DNA of 64,000 nt from Whalleya microplaca (Eukaryota; Ascomycota; Sordariomycetes; Xylariales; Xylariaceae), in assembly GCA_022497155.1 (NCBI GenBank), contig MU385724.1, forward strand, positions 186,001-250,000. The letters run 5' to 3'. The notes beneath the pieces were generated by a model that was not told the origin of the DNA, ran no database searches, and worked only from the letters and a program-made list of their open reading frames with translations. Positions 11,364-24,185 of this stretch are shown here, one piece after another (the stretch's first letter is position 1; every line of letters begins with the position of its first letter). Position numbers and translations under genes: made by a program.

Positions 11364-12752
11364 CCGCATGTGCCGTTATTCCACGTGACGATACAGCCTA
11401 TGCTTTGTGGGTAAGACATTGGATTTCTTAGAGGAGAACTAGGTAAATGATGTGTAACTATACATTCATATATATATATGAAACAAAACCTCGCTTAACA
11501 GTAGGAAAATCACCTCGAAGAATACAACATCCAATTCACTTAAACCAGCTCGTAGTGATTATGGTAGCACCTCAGTGGCAATACACACACAATGACTGTG
11601 ATATAGGCAGATATTAGAACCATTGGGTGAAATTCATTGGCTGAAAAATCTAGAATTGCTAAGAACTCAATCGCATGGCTCGAGGCAGCTAAATCAAAGA
11701 TGACATTAGACCCAATACAAGGTAGTCGGGCCATGTTGTCACACAGAAAAAGGGGTACCCCTCACCATGTAAGTGTGAAATTGTTGGTTAAGTATATGCT
11801 GTAGCTGTTATGCAGCACATGTCTCATGTGCGCAGCGAAAGTTATTAATAGCCTGCCACACACAATAGCTTTCCAGACCGTGACTGCATGGCAGCCCCTC
11901 GACAGCGTCGCCAACCTGGCCCCCTTTATTGCGCCTAATTGTTGCAATGCAAAGTAACAAGAGGCTACCCGCCAGTAAACGCTTGCAGTACTTCGGTCTG
12001 TTTGGCAATATACTTACCAACATAATTGTAAGACTAGAAATAGTCTGCAGATTCGTGACGGCATGCAGGCAGTCAGCCTAACATTTCACCTTCTACTCAT
12101 TGTATCCCCCCAAGTCTTTAATTACTATCCCCACCGTCCCTGCTTCAATGTGCCTAGCTGGCTCTGCTACGCTCTTGATTATGTACCGGGGGTAAGATCA
12201 GGAATAGCGCCGGCTATGTCAATTGTAAGTTGACCAGTCTGCGTTTATCGAAGCGCAAATTCAATTGTCGCATCCAATATGACGTTTGACTCGTGTTACT
12301 GCATGTTGGCCAGCCTGCGTTCAGTAAGTAAATTTACTACTGTAGCGTCCAAAATCCAGTCCAGCCTTCGTCAAATATCATTTGAGCTAAGGATACACCC
12401 TGCGGCGTGACATTGGAACCAACCCCTCACAATTTTGGGGGCTGTCCGTTTCTGGAATACTTAGGTGACATATTGAAGCATACGATATTACTATACCCGT
12501 CTTTGGTCTCGCCACTGTAGTCCTTGAAATGCGAGATACAACTTTCTCTTTATTTCCCGACAGCTGCTTCATATTCCGATTCCTATTTATGTATCTGATA
12601 TCTAAGTATCTTTGAAGGGCGCGAACGCATTTCACCACGAACGGGGCGTCTATTAAGTAGGACGTGGTTCGCAACTCCAAGCCTTCGTAATCATACCGGT
12701 CGCATACATTGCTACAGCATCTTTCACGTGGTATTTTTGACAAAACAAAGCA
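11364..12752. other. Intergenic region between the two P450 genes
   Basis: About 1.4 kb, AT-rich, including the 3' end of the first P450 and the promoter of the second. A 118-codon open frame on the minus strand (12387-12743) has no recognizable domain and lies over the expected promoter. No repeats with defined ends seen. Confidence 0.5.
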
Positions 12753-14628
12753 ATGTTGAGCTATATTCTCCTTGGCTTCTCAAGCATCCTGCTCGTTGTG
12801 CTCTGGCACAAGCTCTACCCAAAACCGTACCCAGGTATCCCCTATGTTGAGTCGTCCGCAAGACGCATCAGTGGGGACGTGCCTGAGCTGATGTCGGTAA
12901 TTCGGGCGACCGACGAAATCACCAATGCTATGTTTACCGTCACCACACAGAAGCTCGGCATCCCCATCGCCCAGATTCTGTTTCCTAGATTTCGCAAACC
13001 GCTTATCATTCTGGATGACCCTCTTGAGGTAGAGGACATCGTTGTCCGTCGCTATAACGAATTTGATAAGGCACACACGAACGTTGGCATTTTTGTGCCT
13101 ATGTTTCCCCGTGCAACACTCAGTCAGTACACTACGCCCGAGCTGAAGGCACAAAAACGTCTATGGGCCGATGTAATGCATGTTGATTTCCTCCGCAAGG
13201 CAGCTGCACCGAACATCCGTAAGGCGACCATTGAATTACTCGAGCTTTGGCGGCTGAAGACCTCCGCTATATATAAAGATCAGCCCTTTAACGTTTATGA
13301 GGACTTTAAGAATGTCACTCTAGATGCTATCTGGGTTGCTCTAGTAGGCGAGGAGCCCGGGTTAACGAGATTTGAGCTTAAAAAGCTACAGGCACAGGTT
13401 ACTAATGACAAGGTCCAAGAGCCAGCACCACAGGGTGCTTTTGTCAAAGCAGAGGTGGCGTATATTAGCGAAGCGATCGCACGAAACGCTAAGACCCCGA
13501 TGCCGACATGGGCCCAGAAGCTTGAGACATATACTCCGCGTCATCGTAAGTTCCGCAGCACGGTTATCAGTGAGATTACTCGGACAATGAAGAAAGCTGT
13601 CGATCGTTATGAACGTCTCGAAATGGGGACGCTCGAGGCAGACGACTCCGCTACTTGTATGATGGATCTGGTTCTTCGCCGCCAGATCCTTGAGGCCAAA
13701 AAAGCTGGAAAGGCACCAACAGATCCGACGAAAGATCAGAATATGCTGGATGAGATGTTCATCATGCTTGTTGGGGTTCGCTGCCCACCTTTCCCCCTTT
13801 TCCGATATTAGTCTTGTAAAGGAGCAACTTGTCGTTGACACTTAGATAATTTAGGGCCACGACTCTACAGCTAACGCCCTTGCCTGGTTCGTTAAATTTA
13901 TGGAAGCTTATCCGGATGCCCAAAAGAAGCTGCGGGAAGAGCTGAAGACCGCATTCCCTGGTCCCGATCCCCCAACGGTTGATCGCATCCTCGACACCAA
14001 CATTCCCTATCTCGATGGCACGTGCGAGGAAAGTCTCCGGCTGGCCGGCACCTCTAAGGGTAATCTTAGGCAAGCACTGGTTGATACTGAGATTCTAGGT
14101 TATAAGATACCAAAAGGTGCCGAAGTCCTCCTGAACTTACACATTAACCGTGCGCCGTTTTCCTTCGACGAATCTAAGCGTAGTCCGAGCTGCCGTGCTA
14201 CTATAGATAAGCATGGAAATTGCTTTTCCGACGCTGCAGGACGCGATCTTGCTAGCTTTGAACCAAGGAGATGGCTTGTAAAGGATGAAGCTACGGGTAA
14301 GGAAACGTTTAACGCGTATGCAATACCGTCTCTTGCTTTTGGTGGCGGCTACAGGGCATGTTTTGGTAAGCGTCATCTCATTTTTACTCTCATGTATTAA
14401 GTCCTCTGTGACATGCAATCTTGTACCTATTCCTTGCATCGTGACTAATGGTGTACACCAACCACTATAGGACGCAAACTAGCGACAATGGAATTCCGCA
14501 TCATTGTTGTGCTTCTCATTCTAAACTTGGATTTCATAGAATTGCCTGAGGATCTTAGATCAATGCGGGCTTCTGAGAAGCTTTTCCGCCACCCACAAAT
14601 GCCATTCGCCAGGATTAGAGTTCTATAA
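12753..14628 (+). CDS. Cytochrome P450 (second of two)
   Basis: Three exons: 12753-13775, 13855-14365, 14471-14628; 563 aa. Both introns are GT-AG (79 and 105 nt). An N-terminal anchor (MLSYILLGFSSILLVVLW) is followed by YPKPYPGIPYV. The I-helix is rebuilt across intron 1 as MLVG|GHDSTANALAWF (the usual GxDT/S site). The K-helix has EESLRLAG (ExxR), and the heme loop SLAFGGGYRACFG has Cys510 as ligand and is completed across intron 2 by RKLATMEF. All catalytic elements are present. The sequence is clearly different from the neighbouring P450, so the pair is not a recent tandem duplicate. Substrate unknown; an endoplasmic-reticulum monooxygenase is expected. Confidence 0.9.
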
Positions 14629-15281
14629 CGAATGAAAACCGTTGGCTGACCCAGTGGCTTCAATACCGTATTGACAAGATGTAGGGCAGTGGGTTGTATA
14701 TAGATCTCATAAGTAATAGTAAGAATGGCCTCGTCCATGCGGGCACCACATCACTTAATATACTTGGTATAGACAGGTTACAGTCTCCACTTAAAGGACC
14801 AGAGCAGATTTACTATATATTTTATAACCACTCATGGGGTCATATCAATGGAAAGACTATTCAAAGCCATTAGCCTACCCTTTTACAAGGAAGTCACGAT
14901 TGAAGCAGATATCAAGCAGACGACTCCACTCCAAGGGGTCCCTAAGCTGAAAACCATGCAAGACAATGCTAATATCCATGACCACTTGGCCTGGAGAAGT
15001 TTATGGTAAATATAAAATCCGAATATGTAAGAATTATATTACGCGCGGTCACTGTGCGGTAGGTAGTAAAGTAGAAGGTTCAAGCGTTGTCCGGTCACTG
15101 GATTATTGTTCTCTTCAATCCCTTTTGGCCAGTATCAGGTTCGGTCTATTATGGGTCGGTAACCCTTTGTCTACCGAGTTATGTCTAATCTACGTAAGCA
15201 TAGAGGATAGAGGAAAGCTATTCCGCCTTGAGACAATAACATATACGTATTGGCTTGCTTTTTCAATACCATGAAAGTTGT
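14629..15281. other. Convergent spacer after the second P450
   Basis: 650 bp, AT-rich, between convergent 3' ends. Only short open frames without family features; nothing else seen. Confidence 0.5.
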
Positions 15282-16434
15282 CTAGTTGAGAGAATCTATT
15301 CCCTTCAGCTCATTACTTGTCCATTCCCACAGTGCACCAGGCATGTTCTCATCTCTAGCCGCCGTAGACCCTTTGACAGGCGCACCAACGGGCTCATAGT
15401 ACGTGCCACTGACTACATTAGGGCTCGTGGCAGCCCAAAGATGGTTGCGGATCCCAATAGCGACGGGCACGCAGAACAGCGGCGAGATCGGTGCTGTTAC
15501 ACGGGCCAGAGTGCTTTCCTTTCTCAAGGAATCGGCCATGCCTGTGAGAATTCTTCCAGGATGCACAGCAGATGACTTTATATCGGGATAGCGGCGAGCA
15601 AGCTCTCGCATCAAGCCGATCAGAGCCAATTTGCTCTGTCCGTAGCGCTGTGCATATGACTATATTGATAATTAATGTCAGCATCAAGCTACATATACTA
15701 AACATTATAGGAGAAATAGGTTTGTGGGAAATAAGATAACACACCATCTCTGAACAAGTGGTTTTCAGGCTGCCGAATCGTATACCATCTTGAGGCGCTA
15801 CTGCGTGGCCCTCACTCGAGACGACGACTATGCGCACATCTGGGTTAGACTGCACGGTGCTCTGCATCAAAGGCATGAGTAACCTAGAGAGCAATGCGTG
15901 ACCAAGGTAATTAAGACCGAAATGTATTTCGTAACCCTCTGGAGTCAGACCAGTCGCGACACGTATGATGCCTGCGTTGAGAATGAGGATGTCTAGCCGG
16001 TCTGTTTTAGAGACCAACTCTGTAGCACATGCTCGGACGCTCTCAAAGGACGTCAGGTCCAAGTCTAGAAAACGTACAGTTGTACGGGTTTTGGTGTCGT
16101 CATCTTGATCCTTGCCGTCATAGGCCTCGCTTGTGATCCGATCGATAAGCGCTGTCTTCGCGTGTTCATCGCGCGGCAGGTCCGCGACATAGATATAGGC
16201 AGGTCTCCCATAACGAGCCAATTCGATAGTAGTCTGTCGACCTAAATCACCTGCCGCCCCAGTGATCAATATGACCTTACCAGCCAAGGAAGGAATATCG
16301 CGCTGAGGCTCGAAGGAGACACCACTAGACGCATTGTTTCGCGACCCGAAAAGGGTGACGCGTAGCATCTCGCGAAACTCGACCATGATGAAAGTAACAA
16401 AAACGACGGATGCAGTGATAATAGCAAAAAACAT
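15282..16434 (-). CDS. Membrane-anchored short-chain dehydrogenase/reductase
   Basis: Two exons, 16434-15745 and 15659-15282, with an 85-nt phase-0 intron; 355 aa. The first about 20 residues (MFFAIITASVVFVTFIMVEF) form a membrane anchor. The Rossmann motif ITGAAGDLG starts near residue 57, with ILNAGI (NAG motif) and DLDLTSFESVR. The catalytic serine lies in VVSSEG, and YGQSK (Tyr236, Lys240) follows the splice. It belongs to the retinol-dehydrogenase/WWOX-like classical SDRs that oxidize or reduce alcohols and ketones with NAD(P)(H). Being next to two P450s and a transporter suggests shared use on one substrate, but this is inference from position only. Confidence 0.88.
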
Positions 16435-18354
16435 ATTCTAGCCGTCTTGGTCGCGTAGAAGACTGTGCTGGAGCTTGAGCCGGTAGACTGGTGAAACGAG
16501 AGGAGGTAAAGAGAGGTTGAGACAGTCAATGCCGTACCTCCTTTTCCAGGCGATTTTGTCAGGTCGCGGGCGGGCAAGCGGCTCTGCACTTTGCCTTGTG
16601 TGACAGTGAATTCACATTCAAGGGTGATGCATCGCTGTAATCGGCTGCAGATGGTCGGGACTGCACGGCGACGAATCAGATCAGGCTTTGTAGTTTTGAT
16701 TAAGCAACCCCAAAAATATTAGCTCGGCAATGCAACGACGGTGATTGATGACGACCTCCAAAAGGCTGATTGAGATGTATTGATTCAAGCTAAGCTGTCT
16801 AATGTACACCCCCAAACAGAAAAGGAGGGGGGGTGGAATTATATGAGTTTCATTGCCCACTTCAACATCACCTAAGAGAACGTTCTAAGCTCACTGCATA
16901 CATATATATATTCTGTGTGCCCCCAGAAAATCCTCCTGGCAAGATCTTGGATAGCACTCAGTAATCTAGCCAGTCATGTATTGATGATGAGTAAGTAGCC
17001 CCAAACCAAATGGTTTCATTTGGATTCAAAGAGAAGGCCCGATGACAATGACTACAATCCAGGAAGAAACACAACACGATCTATCCATGCTATGCTGCTA
17101 CCCTAGTCATCACAGCAATGGAAGCATACGTGATCAACCAACGCCTACTTCATCTGCATCCTATGCAGAGATGGGCTGTAGTCAATTAGGAAATGTATTC
17201 ATTAATACGACCAAGGCACTCTAAACGAGCGTGATACTGTAGGAATTGAATATGCAAGACATAGATTTGCATTCCTAGCGTCTTCTTCCAAGCCAGCTAG
17301 TACTCCTGCATCTGGGCGTCGCAAGCTCTTACTAACCATAGCTGACTCCTCGGGACATGGACAGGTCTAAGCTATCCTGTTTCTGCGTTTTTATTATTAT
17401 TATCTTTTTGTTGTTCTCTTGCCTTGCCCCGCTCACATAGGAATAGTTACCTAGAGTTAAATGCCAGTCTGCATGCGCGTTGGCACTTCCTTCTAGAGCC
17501 CGTCATTGTTGGAAGTTCATATGGCTAGCCTGCTTCAATGGTTGTATTCTAGAGCTGTCTATGCGACTAGGCTTGACTACTATTGGCGTGTTTTTCGTTA
17601 TGCTGCGGCATGAAAAAGGCACAGATTCCTGTTGGTGCTACACTAATTTGATTGGATCATTGCCTAACATAGCGTGCACCGCTCTTACCCAATCCCATCA
17701 AGCCTGCAAGCGACCAACCACCTGGCATCTTTATTCACTTTTGGTATGTCACAAATAGCCCCCAGAATAGCCTCAGAGAGTAATATCGGGCGAAGCCACC
17801 TCTTCTACTAAGTTTGGCGAGCAAATCAGATGGTCGATCAGTAAACTACAAGCAGGTTTGAACGTGTTGGCCTAAAATATGACCATATATCCAACACCGA
17901 CTTTCAGGCATGGCATGCGTGCAATATATTAACAAGTTTATAGTTTGGTGTGGCTGAGGGTTTTGTTGCTCTGTATGGATACATGTGAGCCCTTTACGTC
18001 ATTGAATATCAATCTATTTTTGCGCATAACTCGAGCATATACATGAAGCTGTATGTTGCAGCAGGTCACACCTTCACACAACAGGCTTCAGTCGGAACTT
18101 TTGCAGTTGACGCAGACAAGCCTTTGGCCCCGGTAACACCATTGACGCAAATCGACGACCAGGCTTAGGAATTGGTCATAATCTGTCTCTTGCCACGTCT
18201 ATAGAATAGACAGTATTTGTTCAGTATAATTCCATACGTCTAATCCCAAATTCCGAAGACTCAAATGCTGCCGTTCAATTTGTAGTCCCATGAACATCAA
18301 TAGTCAATATATCAGATAGAGAGCTGAAGCTATCGTTCGAATCAGAGGAACATA
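16435..18354. other. Long intergenic region, divergent promoters
   Basis: 1.9 kb between divergent genes. The open frames at 17042-17224 and 17480-17758 are short, lack conserved features and are probably chance. The sequence is AT-rich with no defined repeat. Promoters of the SDR (right of 16434) and of the rhodopsin-domain gene (left of 18355) must lie here. Confidence 0.5.
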
Positions 18355-19840
18355 ATGTCAACTTCACCGGAACTTGGTACCTCTCTTTACCAGACCACGG
18401 AGGAGCTCGTATCAGAATCTGCCTTTAGAGTATGTGTCACTCCCTCATCGCTTCAAAATAAAAAATGCCAAAAACTTGAGGAAAGGCAAACAAGGTTGAC
18501 TTTGAATGCTTTTATTTAGGTTGTCCTCTGGTTTGGCGTCGGCCTTTGCACCACGGCATGTGGCATTCGTTTTGGCATTCGATTCGCTTGCTTCCGCCGT
18601 CTACTCATCGAAGACTACTTGATGCTGCTTGCCCTATTGATCCTCATTGCCATCGCCAGTGTCCTTCAGCGCTACGTTGGAGATATATACTACATGATCC
18701 ATGTACAGAATCAAATCCAACTCCCCGGGCCAGACTTCGAACAGAGCCTTCTCGCAGGCTTGCGAGCGGATGGGATCGTGCTAGTGACAGGAGCAATCGG
18801 CATCTATACTATCAAACTGAACTTCTTATTTTTCTTTTATCGTCTCGGGCACCAGATTAAAGCTTATCGGATTGCCTGGCGCATTGCACTGTTTATAATT
18901 CTGGGCTCTGCGGCAGTCAACCTTGGTGTGATCCCTTACAGTTGCTCGTTCGGCAACATCATACAAATCACCGTAGACTGCGCGACGGAATCCAGTGTCA
19001 GCCATACATACACAGTTTATAAATTGACGGTGGCCCTTGACGTTATTTGCGATGCAATCAGTGAGCTCTCTCCTTGAAATTATGTTACGGGTGACTAACC
19101 TTGAGGAATTCATTTAGTCGTTGGCTTTCCCGTCGCAATCACCTGGAGGACAAAAATGACGCTGCGCCAAAAATTTGTGCTTACGAGTGTATTTTTGCTT
19201 GTGGGTTTCACTATCGCTGTGACTGTCGTCCGCGGTAGTATCTTTGGTGGTGTCTACAAAGATGTACAAAAGGCCGATCGCAAAGTATTCGACACTGCTT
19301 GGGTACTGTTCTGGCTATTCATTGAATATATCGTGTGTGAGTATATTGTTTTTGCTTACTCGGCCTTTTGGTAAAACAACCACGATACTGATACTATTCT
19401 TTCATTTAGCTCTCCTCATTGCCTGTGTCATCTCTTTCCGTTCACTCTGGGTGAACCGAAAGCAGAAGGAAAAGAATCAGTTGATCGAGATTGAAAAGCA
19501 GCGGCGCATCATAATGGCTCGAAGAGCTGCCAAACCCCCGCGCTCCAAGTGGCAAATATTTCATAGAAGCGTCCTGGATACACTTGCAGAGCTCGAGGGA
19601 ACGACCCTTGAACGAGACAGCTCTATGATGATTCAGCTCGAACCACCTTCGGGTACAATGACGGTAGACTTCTCGCGATGGGGCAACGATGACGACGCTG
19701 GAATTGGGACCAAGTCAACCGTATCATCCTCCCGTTACGAAGGCCCCCCCAAAACACACAATGACTCTTCTGAGCAGTTGACAAAGGTTGAAACAAGCAC
19801 ATTAAACCAATCAGAGTCTTCGTCGGAAGCGCGCAATTAG
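18355..19840 (+). CDS. Rhodopsin-domain seven-helix membrane protein
   Basis: Four exons: 18355-18429, 18520-19060, 19118-19336, 19410-19840; 421 aa. The ATG at 18355 starts MSTSPELGTSLY, followed after the first splice by VVLWFGVGLCTTACGIRFG. The pattern RRLLIEDYLMLLALLILIA in the first third is the signature of the large fungal rhodopsin-domain (PTH11-related) family. About seven hydrophobic helices extend to residue 290. The basic stretch NRKQKEKNQLIEIEKQRR then marks the start of a hydrophilic Ser-rich cytoplasmic tail. These proteins lie in the plasma membrane and some sense host or surface cues. No CFEM domain is present. Function here unknown. Confidence 0.85.
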
Positions 19841-21901
19841 AGGTATAATGGCTTGGGTGATGGCTTGGGTAACAGATACCAATTTTTAAACGTTGGAGAG
19901 GAGGACTAGGTCGGAATGTCGAACTAGAATGGCGGCACCAAGCTGAATGCCTGATTTACATGATCAAGACACCTTCTTGATTTATCCTGACGATTTTGAA
20001 AAAAAGCAGTTAGTTTTCATTGGTTTCCATATGAATAATATGATCGTATAAACCAGCTCCATGCTTCAGAGTTCAATACTGTTCCTGTGAAACGCTTGAA
20101 ACGACTGTATTCTACCTGTTAGTATATATGCCTACTAACTCCATGGTACGATTTATTATCAAATATAAGCAACCTTTCTTGGACAATCTGAAGCTTTTTG
20201 TTTTCTTAGCGTCACTAGTCGAAGAAGCTATTGTGGTGGCCGAATTTGCTAATTTTCGCCTATTGGCAAGGATGACCTTCATTTCAAATTAATTAAATGA
20301 TCCGATTCCTTTTCAACTACTTGGACAGTAATGTTTCAAACAGTATTTAGGTCGATTCCACCACTAATAACGTTAACATGGGGTATAAGGATGCCAGTTC
20401 TTCTGCATCTTACCCTGTTTTGCGTCTTGTGTCCTTTTGCGGAATGTGAAGGAATTTTGTTGAGGAATTTCGAAGGATGGTATTAATTAACTTGTCGGAT
20501 ATATTTTAATGGGAAACCATGGACATACAATGATATATTATAATAATAAACTCTTGATGGACGAGGATGTCTGCAGTCTCCCTCGCTCAGGGGAAGGAGG
20601 CGGGGAGGCAGTTGTGAGGAACATCCTAACTAACAGGTAGTTACGACCTATTCTACGTTATTATCGTCAGCTTTCTACCAAAGCATAGTGATGATTCGAG
20701 AGTCTAGCAGCAACGGCATCTAATATTCTTCGCAAAACAATGTTGCTATCGATTAGGAACGTTCCAGATCTCTTTATAGCATATCCGTTGGTGACAGTTG
20801 GCCATAATGCAAATATTTCTCCTTCCTTTCAAGAGGAAGCAGGATGGCAACTGGCAACAACAGATAACGAAATAATGAGGCAGCTCGACAACGAAGTGTG
20901 TGACCCAGCTGTGCCATTGGTTCGAGGGCCCAGTGGTACAGTTGGTTAAGCCGAGGGCATCCCTCCACTGCCTGGAAAGCATTCGTTCTGTGACAAGTGG
21001 GTTCGAGGCCCCACTTGGAGCAGCAGCAAGCTTGGGTTCGCGGCCCCAAGTAAGCACCATTTTTTGGCTGTTATTACTGAGAGTTTTGGCTAACTTAGAT
21101 AAGGTGAGACGTCCCTAAATTGCATCGTAATTTTGAAGGGATCAAAGCGGCTTCATGCTTTTACTACATGTCGTTGAAAAGGCCAGTTGCACTTTAAGAG
21201 GCTTTGTGAGTATGTAGAACAGAGGAGATATATATTCATTTACTAGTAAAGGCACAGTAGGATAGATGTGTAGCCAGGGATACGATCCTTTTGTGCGTTT
21301 TACTATTCTGTTCATCCAGCCTGAAGAGACCCATGTGACAGACGTTGGCATGCCACATGCTAGTCAGACTTAAGAGATTAGAGTCTTTGAAGTTTGAACA
21401 ATTTGACTTGTATAGGTACTCTTGAATAAATTAACCTTCACGGAGTATCCACACCTCGATTAGGTTCACCCAGGAAGTTGCAAACTTGTATTTCACCTGC
21501 AACTTACAGATACATACACTCAAGTACATACACCTTTTAATGGGTACTGTGCGCAGCGTTGTCATCATAACGCAGAATTGTAGTGAGTTCACACGTTGTT
21601 CGTTTTAACCGGTATATGTATATATGTGATATCAGAGCCCCGCCTGGCTGCTTGGTGCCCGGCTGCCTGGCAGCTGCGTGGTTAGTCATATCGGATAAAT
21701 GAAGGCACGGCGGGGACGACGGATTATGAGTGGATAAAACTTTTTGGTCCACGCCCTTTTCCCCATCCGGTCCCCCCTCAGCCCCCTTCAACCACCATCC
21801 GAGCCGCGACCGCACGCGCATCTCACGAAGATTCCCCGGACATCCGCCGACAACTTGCCGTCCTTAGCAACTTTTTTCTCAGCAACCCGGGCCTGTTGCA
21901 G
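19841..21901. other. AT-rich intergenic region with a tRNA-like element
   Basis: 2 kb without protein-coding features. It contains the tRNA-like Pol III element at 20919-21065, listed separately. The final 350 bp before 21902 become GC-richer and pyrimidine-rich, as expected for the promoter and leader of the Zn2Cys6 gene. Confidence 0.55.
20919..21065 (+). repeat. tRNA-like / SINE-like Pol III element with multiple B boxes
   Basis: A consensus A box, TGGTACAGTTGG (20934-20945), is followed by a B box GGTTCGAGGCC (21000-21010) and a second one GGTTCGCGGCC (21035-21045), with a run of six T at 21060-21065 that could end Pol III transcription. A third B-box word lies upstream at 20919-20929. 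Each B box sits in a T-arm-like hairpin. The 7 nt before the A box cannot pair with the sequence after the first B box, and no anticodon arm forms. It is therefore not a functional tRNA but a tRNA-derived element, possibly a SINE or a decayed tRNA cluster. Confidence 0.5.
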
Positions 21902-24185
21902 ATGGCATCTTACCCGGAACCATCTGGCAATGCTGAGGGAGTTCCAGCTGCTCCTCAGCCAACCACACCCGTCCACCAACAACCCCCAACCTACGAAGGC
22001 CTCGCGTCGCCCGTCCCCGCCACCACCGTCGCGCATCATGGCCTCCAGGTCCTGCAGGCTGCATCTGCAGCTCCCATGGCGCCGGATCCAAGCGATCTAG
22101 CCCAGCAGTATGCGCAGTCCGCTGCCATGCAGATGGGCGATCCTCAATTCTCCCAATCTCTCACCACCCCGACATCGACAGGACCTGTCGATGGGACCCC
22201 GGGATCACAGAAGGTCACGCGTCTTAGACGCGCTTGCGATATGTGTAGTAGACGCAAAGTGAAGGTGAGTGTCCGAGAAAGCGACCCTGCATAAGTTACC
22301 AAAGAGGTGCATAAAGCCATGAACTAGAACTGACAATGCCTCAATGTCAGTGTGATGAAAGCGGACCCCCCTGCAAGCCATGCTCGGATCTTCAGGTCGA
22401 GTGTACCTTTCAGCGAGAGATGAAGCGTCGTGGTCCGCCGAACAAGCATGCCGAGGCAGCCAAAGCCGCAAAGCGACCGCGCACAGAAAACTTGTCGCCA
22501 GCTCCGCACCACGCTGCTGAAACCTTGGTTTCAATCGCTGCAAATAGTGATGCAGTCTCGTTAGACGCGGAGGCTATTGCGCCATGGCCGGTGTTGGAGC
22601 TTCTCGTCGACGATTTCTTTACGTATATCCATCCTCTCATGCCGTTCCCGCACGAGCCATCTTTCCGCGGTGCATTCAACAACCGCATAGATAGATCTAG
22701 TGGCCAGTTTTTGGCACTGTTGGCTAGTATGATCGGTGTGCTAGTTGCCTCGTTCCCTCGAAGCGCTAGAGCTCATCTCAAGGCTCAGCAGAGCACCGGG
22801 CTTTTCCCCTCAGCAATAACAATGATCCAGCATTGCCGGTCTGTAGCCTTGGAGGCTCGAGGCGCTTCTTTCATGGCAAAGGAGGAGATGACTATAGATG
22901 ATGCGGCAACCAGTTATTTCCTAGGCCTTTCTGCAGCATATACACTGCAGTGGAAGCCGTGTAAGCGGTTTCTGTCCGAAACAATGACATTTTGTCGGGA
23001 GCTTGGTACGCATCGGCAAAGGGATGCATCTACCATAGAGGGCCAAGTACCGGAACTCGCAGCAGAAGTCAATACATCGGCCAATAAGCCCATTGACCAC
23101 ATCAAGGATCAGATTGGCAAGCGCATCTTCTGGGTTATGGTTGCTGGTGTTAGGTAAGCTGAGCTGGCCCAATCATATTAATGGTATCTTGATATTAATT
23201 TGTGCTCAGATCAATGACTCAATTAGGCGCCTCTATCAACGAAATACCGTTACCACCACCAACCTCCCAGGAGCCGTACCCCGAGCTGCCCGTGGAGGTC
23301 GATGATGAGTACATCTTCTCGGACAATATTCTTTCCCAGCCAGAAGGCACAATGTCCTTGATCACGGGGTTCAACAGAAATATTCGCACTTATATGACAA
23401 TGAACGAGTTAGTCGGTGTTGATATGTGCTACGGAATCAATTTCTTTGATTGGAATGCGCAAAAGAACATCCTAAGCAATGGGCTTGCGAGTGCCAAACA
23501 GGCCGCGGAGAACATGCCTCCAGACCTTCAAGTCAAGATAGAACCTAACCAAAGCGATACAACGGGGTTTGACGCCTTGGGCTTGCAGTACTATCCACCA
23601 GCCTACCCTCCCACCCAACCTTCCAATGACGTGCGCCGTGCTCTTGCAGAACAGCCTATGCGCCGCCGCCAACTCCAGTTCGAGATTCAGAAAGCTAATA
23701 TCTACGCATCTCAATTGGCGACGCGCTCATACTTCGTGGAGCGATACCTGAATCTTCGGGACGCCCACCGCGCAGATCCCAACTTCGCCGAGAGCGCCGA
23801 GGCCGACTCCAAAGACGACCGGGACACCATGGTGGCCAACGAACGGGAACTCATCGTTAAGAACCTCGTGACCGTGCTGGCGTCGATCAGCCAGCGCAAC
23901 ATGGAGCCCAACGGCAGCTCGCTGATCAACAAGATCCGACAGGTGGCTAGCACCCTCCTCAGCGACACCTCGGAGCGTAAGGGCCCCGTGGCGGTCAAGG
24001 CCGAGGAGTACCTCGGGCGGTTCCTGGACATCCTCGTTAAGCTCGAGAAGACCGGGGTCGGCCCCCGCGCTGAGTCCATGACGTCACAGGACGAGGACGA
24101 GGAGCTGCGGCACTGGGCTAGCCTTAGGGAGCACCAGCTGCAGTTTATGACGAACGGTGGCGGCTTCTTGGGCGATGCGTACTGA
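21902..24185 (+). CDS. Zn2Cys6 transcription factor with fungal-specific middle domain
   Basis: Three exons: 21902-22264, 22351-23153, 23210-24185; 713 aa. A Pro/Ala/Gln-rich N-terminus leads to the zinc cluster, which is split by intron 1. Cysteines 112, 115, 122, 129, 132 and 139 have the spacing C-x2-C-x6-C-x6-C-x2-C-x6-C and bind two zinc ions. A basic linker KRRGPPNKHAEAAKAAKR follows, then the Fungal_trans domain with the motif FFTYIHPLMPFPHEPSFRGAF. The second intron (23154-23209, 56 nt) restores AGVRSMTQLGASI. It should be a nuclear DNA-binding regulator of CGG-type sites. Its linker resembles widely conserved family members rather than a cluster-specific regulator. Target genes unknown. 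Confidence 0.92.

Noticed and set aside
12387..12743. 118-codon minus-strand open frame upstream of the second P450
   Set aside because: No domain, low-complexity-free but unfamiliar sequence, and it covers the expected promoter; not supported.
17239..17256. 17-bp word TGTAGGAATTGAATATG also near 61988
   Set aside because: No flanking similarity; one such match is plausible by chance in 64 kb of AT-biased sequence.
20919..21015. A functional tRNA gene
   Set aside because: A and B boxes exist, but acceptor and anticodon stems cannot be formed; recorded as a tRNA-like element instead.
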